A DNA stretch of 64,000 nt, taken from positions 82,608,715 through 82,672,714 of the forward strand of contig CM077646.1 of assembly GCA_039707465.1 (NCBI GenBank), read 5' to 3'. Source of the DNA: Rhabdophis nuchalis (Eukaryota; Chordata; Lepidosauria; Squamata; Natricidae). The notes beneath the pieces are model-generated. The model did not search any database. It was not told where the DNA came from and was given only the letters and a program-made list of their open reading frames with translations. Below are positions 11,148-24,325 of the stretch, in pieces. Positions within the stretch are counted from its first letter, which is position 1; every line of letters starts with the position of its first letter. Position numbers and translations under genes: made by a program.

Positions 11148-12245
11148 TACCTCTCCACACCAAAACCTGACACTAGCCACATATCTCTTCTGCAATTAGA
11201 GATTTTTTATAAAAAGGTTACTTCTTTTGTTTATTTAAGGTATTTCTATAGCTTACTTTTATATAAATATTTTATGGTAATGGCTTAAAATCAATGTTGG
11301 AAGGGATAACTTAGTGCGTTAAAGCCAATCCCTTGTTCAATTCTTGATAGTTTCCATAAATGAGATATCAATCATGGCAGGGATGTAATCAGCAGTATCA
11401 CAAACCATATCTCAGAGATTAGCATGTCTTCTTAAGATCATATATCTTGTAGGGAAGGATGTAATTGTTCTTTAAGGTAACCTGATTGTTTATGAATAAA
11501 TTCATTCCTTGAAGATGATGAAGTAAAATACCACTATCTTGATGAACAATATCAAAGGCAACTGAGGGTTCAAATTTCATGTATCTTGGCAGTGATTAAA
11601 ACAGATTCTGCCCTATTCCAGACTGGAACTCAGAATGGATATCTTATTCAAACAATATGAAGGAGGTGGTAAACTTAGAATAAAACTAAGTTCAATTTAA
11701 CTTTATGAAATATAATAGCTATTTATACTCCTGTGTTTATGGTATTTTTTTCCTCTGTCATATAAAAATTACACTCAATGGCAATTCAATAGTTGATTAC
11801 TAATATGATTCTTCTTATTAATTCAATTTGTTTGATTTGTATGTTACCATCCATTCCTTCCCCCCACCCATTTCATCTAGATGATTCTGGGCAGCTCACA
11901 GCAGTTGGTAGTAAAGCATAATCAATCAATGATGATTGGAGAGATTTCATACATACAAAAATTTGATTCACTCTGGTGAATGGGAGGGACGTGTTGAAAG
12001 AGATAATCTGGTCCTAATCCTTAAATGGCTTTTCAAATCAAGATCTCCATTTTAGGGGATGCTAAAATACATTTGACAAGAAGATTTAACATTTCTAAAT
12101 GATTGGTAATTTATTCCAAAACCAGTTTTTAATAAATATTTCTGTTTCCAATCATGTATGAGTCATCCAATATGCTTCATAGAATTTCTAACCCTAAAAT
12201 TTCCCCCCTACTTCACAGTTGTGAATGTTATTAAATGTATCTTAC
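11148..12245. other. Intron sequence, nothing recognised
   Basis: Ordinary AT-rich intron between the foldback hAT and the TM9 exon. No repeat or gene identified. Confidence 0.4.
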
Positions 12246-12383
12246 CTCTGTTAACATGATTAAACCAAGAAAGTAAGACACAATTGAAAGAGCTAAAATC
12301 AACATTTCTCTTCTGTACCCTCTCCGGAAAATCTTGGGGTACATATCCACCACTGCTGTCACAAGACTCTCAACACACACAAA
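12246..12383 (-). CDS. SLC6A11: SLC6A11 exon encoding end of TM8, loop and TM9 (138 nt)
   Basis: Forty-six codons in phase 0: [33 protein letters not shown], then [10 protein letters not shown] (TM9). Acceptor ATACAG, donor [15 protein letters not shown]...VDMYP is shared by the GAT-2, GAT-3 and BGT1 branch, and RRGYRRE favours GAT-3. Confidence 0.94.
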
Positions 12384-12794
12384 CTGTATAAAAAACAGAA
12401 ACAAGACAAACAAATACATTCCCATTTCTAAAGCAGTAATCAGTGCATGAAATGTTTTGTAGCATTCACAGCCCACTACTATAGGGGTTTTTATTCAAAC
12501 TACATAGTGTGTGAGCCGATTCTGATTCTGATTAAGTATATTGCTGGTTTTTAAATTAGCATTAGTGGAATTGAACCATCCCTATTATTCTTCAAAAAGA
12601 GACACAGGACAGATTTAATAGTTTTCTTAGCACAAAATTAGGCACTAGACTCTATATTATTTCTTTACTCTGTGCTATGAATAACCAGGGAAATTATTCA
12701 ACACTTAAAGAAATATTCTGGGCTGAGGAAAGTGCTCCATTTTTTAATTCCCATTTCAAACTCAACAGTACCAATTATATGTTCTTGGAATCCT

Positions 12795-13027
12795 TCAATA
12801 GTAATAGCACTTAGACTTATATACTGCTTTACAGTGCTTTACAGCCCTCTATAAGCAGTTTACAGAGCCAGCCTATTGCCCCCAACAATCTAGGTCCTCA
12901 TTTTACCCACCTGGGGAGGATGGAAGGCTGAGTCTACCTTGAGCCTAATGAGATTTGAACTGCAAATTGCAGGCAGCCGACAGTCAGCAGAAGTAGCCTG
13001 CAGTACTGCACTCTAACCACTGCACTC
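12795..13027 (-). mobile_element. tRNA-derived SINE
   Basis: On the minus strand it starts GTGCAGTGGTTAGAGTGCAG (A box), has B box GTTCAAATCTC and ends with TATATAAGTCTAAGTGCTAT. The 3' half recurs at 59990-60125. It is a common squamate SINE type; I do not assign the family name. It sits in the 1.06-kb intron between the TM8 and TM9 exons. Confidence 0.75.
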
Positions 13028-13416
13028 ATCTGATTAAACCACATTTTTTAAATTCTTTAGTTCACTGTCCTAAAAGTCAATGACTCTACCAGGTATATGT
13101 CTATCTCTTAACTTTATTTTAATCGCTGGTATGCGCTTCCATTCTTTTAGAACTGCTATTTTCCAATGAACCCATGCATCTTCTCTGTCAAACTCTTGGT
13201 TGTTAGCCTTTTAAATTTCTAAAGTTTAGCCTGTGGTTGAGGCCCATTATTTCAGTTCCTGTTATTATACATTTGCCTCTCCATTTTCTATTATTTCATA
13301 AATGATACCTGTTTGGATATATTAACAAGTCACGTTTAGACTGGTAAAGAACAACTCTTACTATGTAACAATTCTATATCTTACGGACCTTCACAGAAAT
13401 TAGTTTGCAATGTTTA

Positions 13417-13581
<165 letters not shown>

Positions 13582-13755
13582 TTAGATACATAAATGAGGA
13601 TTTGCTCATATATTGATCACATTATGAATATTTCCTACATGTATATAATTGATGGCATGGGATGGATCATATCTCTTTGAAAATAAAAGAAAATGTCCAA
13701 CTTCTTTCCTGCACAATTAATTTATCTTGAAATCCCATATTCAAGTAGACCATCA

Positions 13756-14356
<601 letters not shown>

Positions 14357-14445
14357 TACCATATTTTTCGGAGTATAAGATGCACCGGAGTATAAAACAC
14401 ACCCAGGTTTTGAAGAGGCAATTTTTTTAAAAAAGTAGGTAGGTA

Positions 14446-14662
14446 AGGAGAGAGAGAGAGAGAGAGTAGGTAGGTAGGTAGGTAGGTAGGTAGGTAGGTA
14501 GAGGGAGGGAGGGAGAGAGAGAGAGAGAGAAATACAGTAGGTAGGTAGGGAGAGAGAGAGTGTAGATAGGTAGGTAGAGGGATAGAGAGAGAGAAATAGA
14601 GAGAGAGAGAGAAATACACTAGATAGGTAGATAGGTAGAGAGAGAATAGGTAGGTAGGTAGA
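14446..14662. repeat. Compound (AGGT)n/(AG)n microsatellite
   Basis: Alternating GGTA and GAGA arrays, interrupted several times, inside the inverted-repeat element. Confidence 0.9.
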
Positions 14663-15177
14663 TGTTTCCAGGTGTATTTACTCATGTGCTGGAGAAGGAA
14701 ATCACTGACCACCTTTGGAACAAATATTTGTTTCTGCAGGCACAGTACTTGACCAACGTAATTCTCATCAATCACTTTAACTAAACAGCTTTCCAAAAGG
14801 GGGGGAAAAACCCTTTTTGTACTTTGAAAACCTCCCCCAAACGGCCCATTTTTCACGAAAATGGGCCTTTCCCCCCCAAATAAAATGCATAAATAGCCTT
14901 GGGGGGGGGCTTGCAGAGTGCTCCGGGGGGGGGGGCAAATGAGCAAAAAAAGGCACATTTATCGCGGAAACAGGTTTTTTGGTCACAAATATTGCATGGA
15001 TAGCCTTATGGAGGCTTATAGAGTGCTGCTGGGGGCTGGGGAGCAAAAAACACCCTATTTTTTGCTCATTTCTGCCCTCCCCAGGCCCCAGGCCCTCTCT
15101 GGAAGCCTCCATAAGGGTATGCACGTGGCCATTTTGGTGAAGGGGCGGGCTTTCAGGAGGCAATTTTTTTTCCATTT

Positions 15178-15285
15178 TTTCATTTTATTAAATTTATATA
15201 CCGTGCACTCTCGGGGCGGTGCACAGGAAAAATAAAACCATGCATATACATAAATACAGATAATAAATATGTCATAAATAAAATG
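15178..15285 (-). mobile_element. Short L2 LINE 3' tail
   Basis: ATTTATATACCGTGCACTCT followed by CGGGGCGGTGCACAGG matches the 3' terminal hairpin region of the other L2 copies, minus orientation. It is nested inside the 14359-15363 element. Confidence 0.6.
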
Positions 15286-15365
15286 CTGTATTCGATGACG
15301 CACCCAGATTTTCAGCCTCTTTTTAGAGGGAAAAAGATGCATCTTATACTCCGAAAAATACAGTA

Positions 15366-16573
<1,208 letters not shown>

Positions 16574-17869
16574 TTAGGAAAGAATAAATATTTTCTGTAA
16601 TATATAATTCATATATATTATTACCAGAATGCCCTGTGGACATATTTTTTAGATAGATAACCAGTTTAAAAACCCAAAGATCATTATGTGATTAAAAAAA
16701 TAAACGTTGCCTTTTGTTTGTTTGTGATGTTATTTCTTTTCCTCCTGTTATTTGTGCTTTTTTTATTCTAGTGAAGTATCTATTTGTAGTATCAATTATT
16801 ATTTTTCAGCAAACATAAAATAAATACTTACTTATTTGGGGGGGGGGCAGAACTCATGTTTTATTGACAGAAAGCATCTACTATGACTGCATGATCTGCA
16901 TGTGGTCTAAAATTGATATGAGGCCAAGGGTTTCCTCTACAGTTAGATACTCACGCAAGTAAATCTGTAAACACTGCATCAGTGGAACTACTGTTTATAG
17001 AAATTAAGTACACTGGGGAAAATATTTTTTTAAACTATGGTTTCCAGGGATTTTGACAATGCGGATTGGAGTAAATGGAAGTTATAGCATGCTACCTCTG
17101 CACCTAGACAGCAAGTTAAAGAAGACTTTAATCCATAATTCCAACTGAAGGAAGGTGGATTTGTATAGGTATTGATATCCAGCAAACAAGTCATTATTAT
17201 TTGTCAGAAGAACCTCAATCACACTTTTAATTTTATACATAGTTTTTTTTTCTGAATTCTCAAACTGACAGAACAGGCAGAAATAATGAGGTAATTAAGC
17301 AAAATTCAAATTTGACAACTCCTATTTTGAGTGTTAAGCTTAAGTATACATGGTAAGGGATTTGTCTATGCTACATTCAATATATTTTATTATTTATGTA
17401 TATTTACACCTTGTATCTTCTCTTAGAAGATACAAAGTTCATGTTTTTCTCATTCTATTACATCCTTATGACTGTGTCAACTAAAGTCAATCATCCATTT
17501 CTTTCAGAAAATTCTTTGAAAAATGTATTCATTTCTCTTGCGGCTTTAGATGCTGTGATGGAGATCAGTTTAGACATGGTTAAAGGCATTGAAGACAAAT
17601 TTGTGAAGGGCTATTTATGGCTCCTGGACTTCTGAAAGGTACACTGCCTTCAGAATAATGATTGTAAGAAAATGATGTTCACTTTCAAACCGCTTGCTAG
17701 GAAACAATAGAAAAGTTCTATTGCTATTTTGTCCTCCTGAGTTCTCAGATGCATCTAGCTGGTCACAAAATGTTGAACATGATATGTAGTTGTTCTGTTC
17801 CTAAAAGATTCTCATTTAGTTCAAGGTTAGTTTGGGTTTTTTCCACGTTTCGGCCAATATTTTAATTAT

Positions 17870-17973
17870 GTCTTTTAAAAGCTTTCTTATAACTTTTATA
17901 TATTTGTTTTTATTTTGGCTGTACATTGCCCTGAATCCTTTGGGAGTAGGGCGGTATAAAAAACCAATAAACT
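17870..17973 (+). mobile_element. LINE 3' tail, interrupted by the L1-type insertion
   Basis: CCCTGAATCCTTTGGGAGTA then GGGCGGTATAAAAAACC is the terminal hairpin of a CR1/L2-type element. The tail resumes after the insertion at 19955 as repeated AACTA units, so the L1-type element landed in this A-rich tail. Confidence 0.65.
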
Positions 17974-19944
17974 GACTTCCGGTTCCGGCTCCAGCGGCGA
18001 CGGGCGAGCCTAGGGCTCGCTCGCCGCTTTGTTTCTTTTCCTGCCCCCCCACGGGGGCGAGACGCCCCGTTTTTGGGGGTCTTCCGTAAAGCCGGCTTGC
18101 CTGGGTCGTCCTCCCCCAGCGGCAGCTGGGAAGCGACCCTTGTCTTCGGCTTAGGTGGAGGAGGACATGCTGCGGGGGGTTTTCCCTTCGCCAATGGTGG
18201 GCGGCATCGTTCTGAAAACATGGAGAGAGCTGGCCGTCTGAGTCGGAAGGCTTCCCGGGGCTTCGGTTGCGAGGGTGAAAGTGAGTGGTTTTAAACATTT
18301 TTTTTGCTGTCAGCCTGGGCTGAAAGAACTTGGAGGGGGGTGTCTGCTTGTTAAACCCCCCCTCGGACTAAAGCGGCACTTAAGAATGGCTCCTCGCTGT
18401 GAGGAAGCGGATATCTTTAATCTGGACTGTTTGAAACAAGGGAAAGTGATCTGCGGTTTGTCTTTGAAACAAAGTATCTAGGTCTGGCTGATTTGAAACA
18501 TTTTTTTTTTACCACTCTCTCCTTCTGGCTCTGAGTCTGGGCGGTGGAAAATGGCTTCTCTTTGTCCCTGAATGACTATTTTACTTATGGAAAACTTCCA
18601 GCGTCTCTTTGTGATTTGGACTCCCTCTGGTTACTAAAGAAGAATTTTTTTTTTGGGATTTGTGATTTCTTTTCTGGAGTGCCTTTGTTATTATACTTAT
18701 TGATTTGGAAAATTGTTTCTCTCTTGGTTCCTGAACTTTACAACCCTGAACTGAACTTTTGGCTCCTGACTTGCCTCAACAGCCCCACCCAAAAAACGCC
18801 ATTTTAGTGGCACGGATTTTAACAGCTAATCATGGCACAAGAATCAGCACTGGCAAGCTTAGAACTAAGGATGGCCTCTCTTGAATCTGTTATACAAACT
18901 TTGGTACAAGAAATCAAGGCCCAGAGGGTAGAAAATATCAACTTTAAAAAGGAATTATTGGACACACGGAAACAAGTGCTGGAGAACACACAGAAGAATG
19001 AAGAACTGGAAGGGGGGCTAGCGGGGGCTAAGGGAGAGATTAAAAATGTTACTAATGAGGTTGTGGAAATAAATGGGCATGTGTCTAGGATTGATATGGA
19101 AAGGATGACATATTTTTTGAGATTTCAGAATGTTTCTGAGGAATCTGGTGAATGTCTCCCTGAACTCATGAGCACAATTATAGCAGACTATTTACATAAA
19201 CCTAAGGATGAGATCAGGGGGGACATTGACCTAGCCTACAGAATAAACTCTGCATATGCCAGGATAAATGAAGTACCCAGAGAGATACATGTTAAATTTG
19301 TTAGAAGGTCAACCAGAGAGGAAATCTTGAAAGTGCAAAGAGGAGGTCCGTTAATTTACCAACAAAAGGAGGTTGCCATCCTGAAGCAGATCCCAAGAAA
19401 GATTAGAGAAGCAAGAAGGAAATTTTCCTTCTTGTCCAAAAAATTGTTTGACCACGGGATCTGGTTCAGGTGGGTGACGCCCGAAGGGATGCTGGTGTTC
19501 TGGGAAGGAGGAAGAGTGAGGATTAAAACAGTTGCTGAGGCAGAAGCCTTTCTTAAAAAACATTCCTCTGTCCTGGGGGAAGATCCAGGGGGGGCAGGGG
19601 GGCCACGGCCCCGCCCGCTGGGGGCCTGGAAGGAGAGATAGAAGATACAATTGCCAAGAGACTTAGATCTAAAAAATAACTTTGCCTTGATTTTTTGAAT
19701 AATATTGTATAACATGTGCATCTGGATTTTTGTAAATGACTGACAGCATAGAACTGAGAACTTAGAAATATGTACTTGCTTTCACTTTGTAGTGTACGGA
19801 AAATGTTTTTTGTTAATGATCTATTTTGATGTCCCGGTAGGGCCGACGACTTTGACGTGAATGCTCTCAAAATTTCTTTGTATCCCTTACCCTACCCTAT
19901 TGAAAAATTGTAAAACCAATAAAACTTTTTCAATATAAAAAAAA
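17974..19944 (+). mobile_element. ORF1-only L1-type retrotransposon (HAL1-like)
   Basis: A full insertion flanked by a perfect 16-bp target duplication AAAAAACCAATAAACT (17958-17973 and 19939-19954). A GC-rich 5' UTR of about 858 bp begins GACTTCCGGTTCCGG. It is followed by one intact ORF (18832-19641), a 3' UTR of about 300 bp with AATAAA at about 19918, and a short poly-A. ORF2 (endonuclease/RT) is absent. This is the layout of mammalian half-L1 (HAL1) elements, or of an L1 with ORF2 deleted. Mobilisation would need RT in trans (inference). Confidence 0.85.
18832..19641 (+). CDS. L1 ORF1p-like RNA-binding protein, 269 aa, intact
   Basis: An RNA-binding chaperone of L1 retrotransposons. Residues about 5-90 show heptad-like Leu/Ile/Val spacing typical of the ORF1p trimerising coiled coil. 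From about 90, MTYFLRFQNVSEESGE opens an RRM-like domain. The C-terminal part includes EIHVKFVRRSTREEILK, LKQIPRKIREARRKFSFL and WVTPEGMLVFWEGGRVRI, as in L1 ORF1p C-terminal domains. The start ATG is the first in frame after the GC-rich leader. No stop or frameshift. The tail is Gly/Pro/Arg-rich. No ORF2 follows. Transcription from the plus strand would be antisense to the host gene. Confidence 0.87.
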   Translation: MAQESALASLELRMASLESVIQTLVQEIKAQRVENINFKKELLDTRKQVLENTQKNEELEGGLAGAKGEIKNVTNEVVEINGHVSRIDMERMTYFLRFQNVSEESGECLPELMSTIIADYLHKPKDEIRGDIDLAYRINSAYARINEVPREIHVKFVRRSTREEILKVQRGGPLIYQQKEVAILKQIPRKIREARRKFSFLSKKLFDHGIWFRWVTPEGMLVFWEGGRVRIKTVAEAEAFLKKHSSVLGEDPGGAGGPRPRPLGAWKER

Positions 19945-20074
19945 CCAATAAACTAAACTAAACTAGTTTAGGGACCACTGAAATAATTTGTGACAGCAAA
20001 TTTTATACATATATATATAAAATACAGTGTATGAAAACTAGTTATTTCTCAACTATTCATGATATTGTTTTTCT

Positions 20075-20469
20075 ATCGATAATCCTCAACTCATAACATT
20101 TTATTTAGTGAACTATTTGAAATTACAACGGCACTGATAAAAGTTTGTTAAAACCATTTTCACACAACCATTGCAGCATCCTTAGGATCACATAATGAAA
20201 ATTCAGACGTTTAGGCAACGGATTCATATTTACGATGATTGCAGTATCCTGGGATCATGTGGTCACCTGTTGTGGCTTTCTGACAAGCAAAGTCAATGGG
20301 GGAGCCAGATTCACTTTAACAATCATGTTATTAACATAATAACTGCAGTGATTCACTTAACAACTGTGGCAAGAAAGCTCATACAAAGGGCCAAAATATA
20401 CTTAGCAAATGTCTCGCTTAGCAACAGAAATTTTGGGTTCAATTGTGGTTGTAAGTTGAGGACTACCTG
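20075..20469. mobile_element. Inverted-repeat DNA element (family A, copy 1)
   Basis: Left AATCCTCAACTCATAAC and right GTAAGTTGAGGACTACCTG are inverted. The interior is full of half-palindromic CTTAGCAA/TTAACAA and GCAGTGATTCACTTAACAAC. A second, near full-length copy is at 27053-27436, and partial ones at 51897-52087 and 55756-56092. Non-coding. Superfamily not proven here; hAT is likely. Confidence 0.7.
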
Positions 20470-20587
20470 TATCATGATTGTGAGTCACCCAGAGTTCTGA
20501 TATTAAGATAGGTAGCTATGAAAGAATTTACAATACTCTAAATTAAACATATCAAGAAAGTCCAATCTTTTCTTGTAAGAAAAGTTT

Positions 20588-20670
20588 CTAGACCAAGGTA
20601 GGAGCAAACTCATGATCTCTTGGTTTCTAGCCTGGAGTTTTAACCACTATACCAGACTGATTATCTTGTG
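20588..20670 (-). mobile_element. tRNA-derived SINE head fragment
   Basis: Minus strand reads AGTCTGGTATAGTGGTTAAA then CTAGAAACCAAGAGATCATG, the head of the same SINE family seen at 36990 and 61258. Confidence 0.6.
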
Positions 20671-20785
20671 CTTACTGAATTTCTATATTTCTATATTTTT
20701 GTATTCTTATTCTTTTGAGTGATGCCTGGTGCCATGTTTAGATCCCTTCTTGGTTAGGGAAACACCTGTAGGGCTGCTATGAAGA

Positions 20786-21363
20786 CTATTTAATAATAAT
20801 AATAAATAATAAATTTTAATTTATAACCCGCTCCCTCTCCCCGAAGGGACTCGAGGCGGGGCACAGGGAATTTAAAATACATATAAAATCACAAACATAG
20901 TACAATATAAAATAAAATTAAACTAACCCTGCGCTAAAATCCCATATTAAAACTAAAAATTAATCGTTAAAAACCCTAAAAACAGTTGATTATCCTAGGC
21001 CGGCCAAGCAGAAAAAGTGTGTTTTTAATTTTTGACGGAAGGAGCGGAGGTCCGTAGTTGTTCTAATTTCGGGGGGAAGGTCGTTCCAGAGGGTCGGGCC
21101 CGCCACAGAGAAGGCCCTTCCCCTGGGCGTCGCCCGCTGGCACAGTCTAGTGTGAGAAGTCCCTCTCTGTGGGAGCGAATCGGCCGCAGGGATGTATGGG
21201 GCAGGATGCGATCCTGCAGATAGCTAGGTCCCGTGCCATGGAGCGCTTTAAAGATGATAACCAACACCTTGAAGCGCACCCGAAAGATGACAGGCAGCCA
21301 ATGCAGCTCACGCAGGAGCGGTGTTACATGGGAAAACCTAGAGGTTTTCCCTAGCGGCTGCAT
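20786..21363 (-). mobile_element. L2 LINE 3' fragment
   Basis: Minus frame includes SRFSHVTPLLRELHWLPV, LQDRILPHTSLRPIRSH, SGTTFPPKLEQLRTSAPS in shifted frames. It ends in GAGGCGGGGCACAGGGAA-type hairpin sequence and (AAT)n at 20790-20812. Truncated near 21363. A near-palindrome (GGGAAAACCT and its inverse) lies at 21331-21352 at the broken end. Confidence 0.88.
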
Positions 21364-21365
21364 AT

Positions 21366-21735
21366 TTGGGATACCTGGTGGATAAAATCACTTGAATTCA
21401 TAATAAATTGGATTCTAGTTGTGCAGGTCTTATGAAATTGATTTGGGTTGTTGTTTGGGAGGAATTCAATCCTGTTAGTCCTGAAGTAGATGACAAGGTA
21501 CTTGCCCCGTGAGTGTGTTCTAGATCTATGCACCTCCTGGTTGGACAAAGCTTTCAGAAATGATATGTTCATATATGAGTATCTCCATATAGTAAATGCT
21601 TCCCTGGCAGAGGAGATAATTCTACCACCCTTAAATACTCTCAGGATAAGCATGTTTGCCTTTCTTCGCTCAAAACAATGTCACCTTGAAAACCTGGAGG
21701 TGTGCCTTTTCCACCTAAGTGCCTGTCCTCTGGAA
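21366..21735 (+). mobile_element. L2 LINE fragment upstream of the RT core, inverted
   Basis: Plus-strand frame has ECVLDLCTSWLDKAF, then IVNASLAEEIILPPLNT, then LENLE, matching the L2 segment that precedes the RPVSNVSFLAKVVE start of RT. It directly abuts the 3' fragment of opposite orientation. Confidence 0.6.
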
Positions 21736-22269
21736 AATTCAATTGCCAACATATAGTTGGCTCAACCCCATTGGCTTTCTACTGTTCATAAATTTAGTAA
21801 AACCTTGCTTGAAACATGGATGCTTCAACCGGGATAATTTGAGTTCTGGTGCAGAAGAATGCAACAAATTTGAGTCCCTGATCTCCAATTAATAATTATT
21901 CCTTGTTTTTAGCTGTATTGTTTGGTGTTTTTTTTTTAAAGTTCTGTTTATTGTACACAAACCACATAATTCAATATCACCTCTATACTATAAACATTTT
22001 AGCTAGCTAGCTAGATACATAAAGTATTATCTGGAATTTATTATTTGAATGTATGTCCAAAATTAATTCCACAGGACTATATAGTATGAAATGTAATGGG
22101 AATACATAGTTTTGCACACTGGATTCTCCAATTTTATTTTTCTGATAGACTCTATTTTTGAAAGTTGACAACTTTCAATTCTCAGTTTACTATTAAATAG
22201 GTAAGATAGAGTACAAAGTAGCAGTGATGACCAAGATAAAATAAGTAGGGCTTCACAAAGAACATAATT

Positions 22270-23540
22270 TTATTACAATGACAATAAATATTATTATTTA
22301 CTTTATTCATAAAACATGAAACTCAGCCAACTGAACATTTAAAAATGCATATTACAAATACTATTCACTGGTGCTAATTGTTGATACAGTTTGCTGCCAG
22401 CATCCTAGGTATCAACCAAGTATCTTCGTAGAATATAATATGTGCCAAGTAGTGCCGTTTTTGCAGTTCCGCTGGTGTTATTGCAGGAAGCTGCAATTTG
22501 CTGAAATATTTATTAAAATTCTTGGACATGGTGTCAAGTGCCCCGATGGCAATGGGTTCATCCATAGCCGTGTGGTTTTGATGGCCAGGTCGCGATATTT
22601 CATGATTTTTTCTAGTTCTTTTTCTTCGACTCTGGCATCTCCAGGAACAGAGATATCAATGAACTGTACACTTTGGCCCTCTACAACCGTGATATCTGGT
22701 GTGTTGTGCTCCAAATATCGGTCTGTTTGTATTCGAAAGTCCCACAAGATCTTCACCCTCTCATTCTCGATAACCTTTTCCACTTTGTGTTCCCATGACT
22801 TTCTGGATACAGGTAAACCATATTTTTTACATAATGACCAGTGGATTAATTTAGCAATTCGGTCATGTCTAGCTTTGTAATCAGTTTGTGCGATTTTGCT
22901 GCATTCACATATTAAATGTGAAACAGTTTTGACTTATTGCAAAGTCAGCAGTTTGGGTTGTCAGTGGATTTTTGAATCTTTGCTTTCATGGCATTAGTTT
23001 GTAGTGCTTGTTCTTGAGCGGCCAGTATTAAACCTTCCGTTTCTTTCTTGATAGTTCCCATCTTAAGCCATGTCCATGTCAAGTTGTCATCACATTTTCC
23101 TTCAATGTTTTTCAAATGCTGCCCATGCAAAGCCTTGGTCTTCCATCTATTTAATCTGTCATCCAGCTGTTTTTCCTTATATTCTGCCTTTGTTTCTGTT
23201 GTTTTTATGCTGTTCTCCATTTTTACAGCCTGCAGTAATTTTTCTGTACTTTGGTTCACATAATCATTCAAACTTTGTTTTTCTTCTTCTACAATTTGAT
23301 GGATTTGCAATAACCCCCTGCCCCCTATTTTTCTTGGCAGGTGCAACCTGTCAATGTCACTTCGTGGATGTAAAGCATGGTATATATTCAAAGGTTTGTG
23401 TGTTTTTCGGTCCAGGTTTTCCAGTTCAGCCAGAGTCCAGTTGATGATTCCAGCTGGATAGCGTATCACTGGAACTGCCCATGTATTAATGGCTTTAATT
23501 ATGTTTCCGGCATTCAGCTTTGATTTTAATATTTTGCGGA
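22270..23540 (-). mobile_element. R4-clade LINE fragment with restriction-like endonuclease
   Basis: Minus-strand pieces in order: INTWAVPVIRYPAGIINWT, LHLPRKIGGRGLLQI, a Cys/His knuckle ending HLICECSKIAQ (after a TGA and a frameshift near 22925), KILWDFRIQTDRYLEH, TPDITVVEGQS and IDISVPGDARVEEKE. The PDI...IDIxVPGD spacing is the PD-(D/E)XK restriction-like endonuclease of Dong/R4 elements. The end reads IAIGALDTMSKNF. The RT core is missing. The 3' end around 22270-22295 shows AATAAATATTATTATTT. Inactive. Confidence 0.75.
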
Positions 23541-23546
23541 CCCTCC

Positions 23547-23663
23547 TATTATTGTTATTATTGTTATTATTGTTATTATTGTTATTATTGTTATTATTGT
23601 TATTATTGTTATTATTGTTATTATTGTTATTATTGTTATTATTGTTATTATTGTTATTATTAT
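23547..23663. repeat. (TTATTG)n microsatellite, about 117 bp
   Basis: A near-perfect hexamer array at the 5' side of the R4 fragment. It produces poly-Asn and poly-Leu frames that are not real proteins. Confidence 0.95.
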
Positions 23664-24049
23664 TTAAATACATGGTTTTTTTCACTAGAAAAAGTGATCA
23701 TCACTATTCATAACATCAAAAGAGACATTCAACTTGTGGCAAATTAAAAATGAAAAGTATCAGCTACTTGCTTAATTGTTATATAGTCACTTCTATTACT
23801 ACTGAGCTTTATGCTGAATTCCCATTCTGTTTGAAAGATTTTTATTTGCAGGGTGTAGGGGGAGCTGCTAGAAAAATATAATGCTGGCTTAGAGAGAACT
23901 TTGGTTTGATTCATCTATATTTTGATCTACTTTTATTTATAGATTGCCATTACCTACTTATTGCAGATGGTAGCTAACAGAAAATACTTTTGCTTTTCCA
24001 ATGAAAAGTACCAAATTATTATTTTTCCCTATCTACTGTGCCATCAGTA

Positions 24050-24317
24050 CAGGGGTGGGTTGCTGCTGGTTTTACAACCGGTTCAGTGTGTGTGCCAGAC
24101 ACGCACTGCGTGTGTATGCGCTGTTCAATGTAAATTGTTCAGCATACATTTGCAGAACAATTTACAGTGAAGTGTGCATGCACAGTCACTTAAATCCAAC
24201 ATGGCGGCAGCAAGGGAATTAATTAGGGGGTGTGTGAGGCCTGGGTCACTGCCAGTTCTGGAGGCCAGGCCTGAATTCCACTCTCAGATCAGCCAAACTG
24301 GCAGCAATCCACCTCTG
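24050..24317. mobile_element. hAT MITE (268 bp)
   Basis: Terminal repeats CAGGGGTGGGTTGCTGC and GCAGCAATCCACCTCTG, flanked by a perfect 8-bp duplication CATCAGTA (24042-24049, 24318-24325). Non-coding. Related ends occur at 31102 and 50930. Confidence 0.9.
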
Positions 24318-24325
24318 CATCAGTA

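Larger units (their letters stand above)
14359..15363. mobile_element. TA-flanked inverted-repeat DNA element with internal microsatellite (1,005 bp)
   Basis: The left end CCATATTTTTCGGAGTATAA and the reverse complement of the right end, CTGTATTTTTCGGAGTATAA, form long terminal inverted repeats, with TA on both sides (14357-14358, 15364-15365). Inside are a mixed AGGT/AG tandem array (14446-14662), G-rich internal sequence similar to 7049-7450, and an L2-type tail at about 15178-15285. The 200-residue frame across the array (YLPTYLP repeats) is a microsatellite artefact. Tc1/mariner-like by target site (inference). Confidence 0.75.

Noticed and set aside
9840..11163. Several overlapping frames rich in Ser/Leu or Arg/Glu
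   Set aside because: They mirror each other because of the inverted CT/AG-rich blocks of the foldback hAT; no transposase motif.
23489..23747. Poly-Leu, poly-Cys/Tyr and poly-Asn frames
   Set aside because: All three are readings of the (TTATTG)n array.
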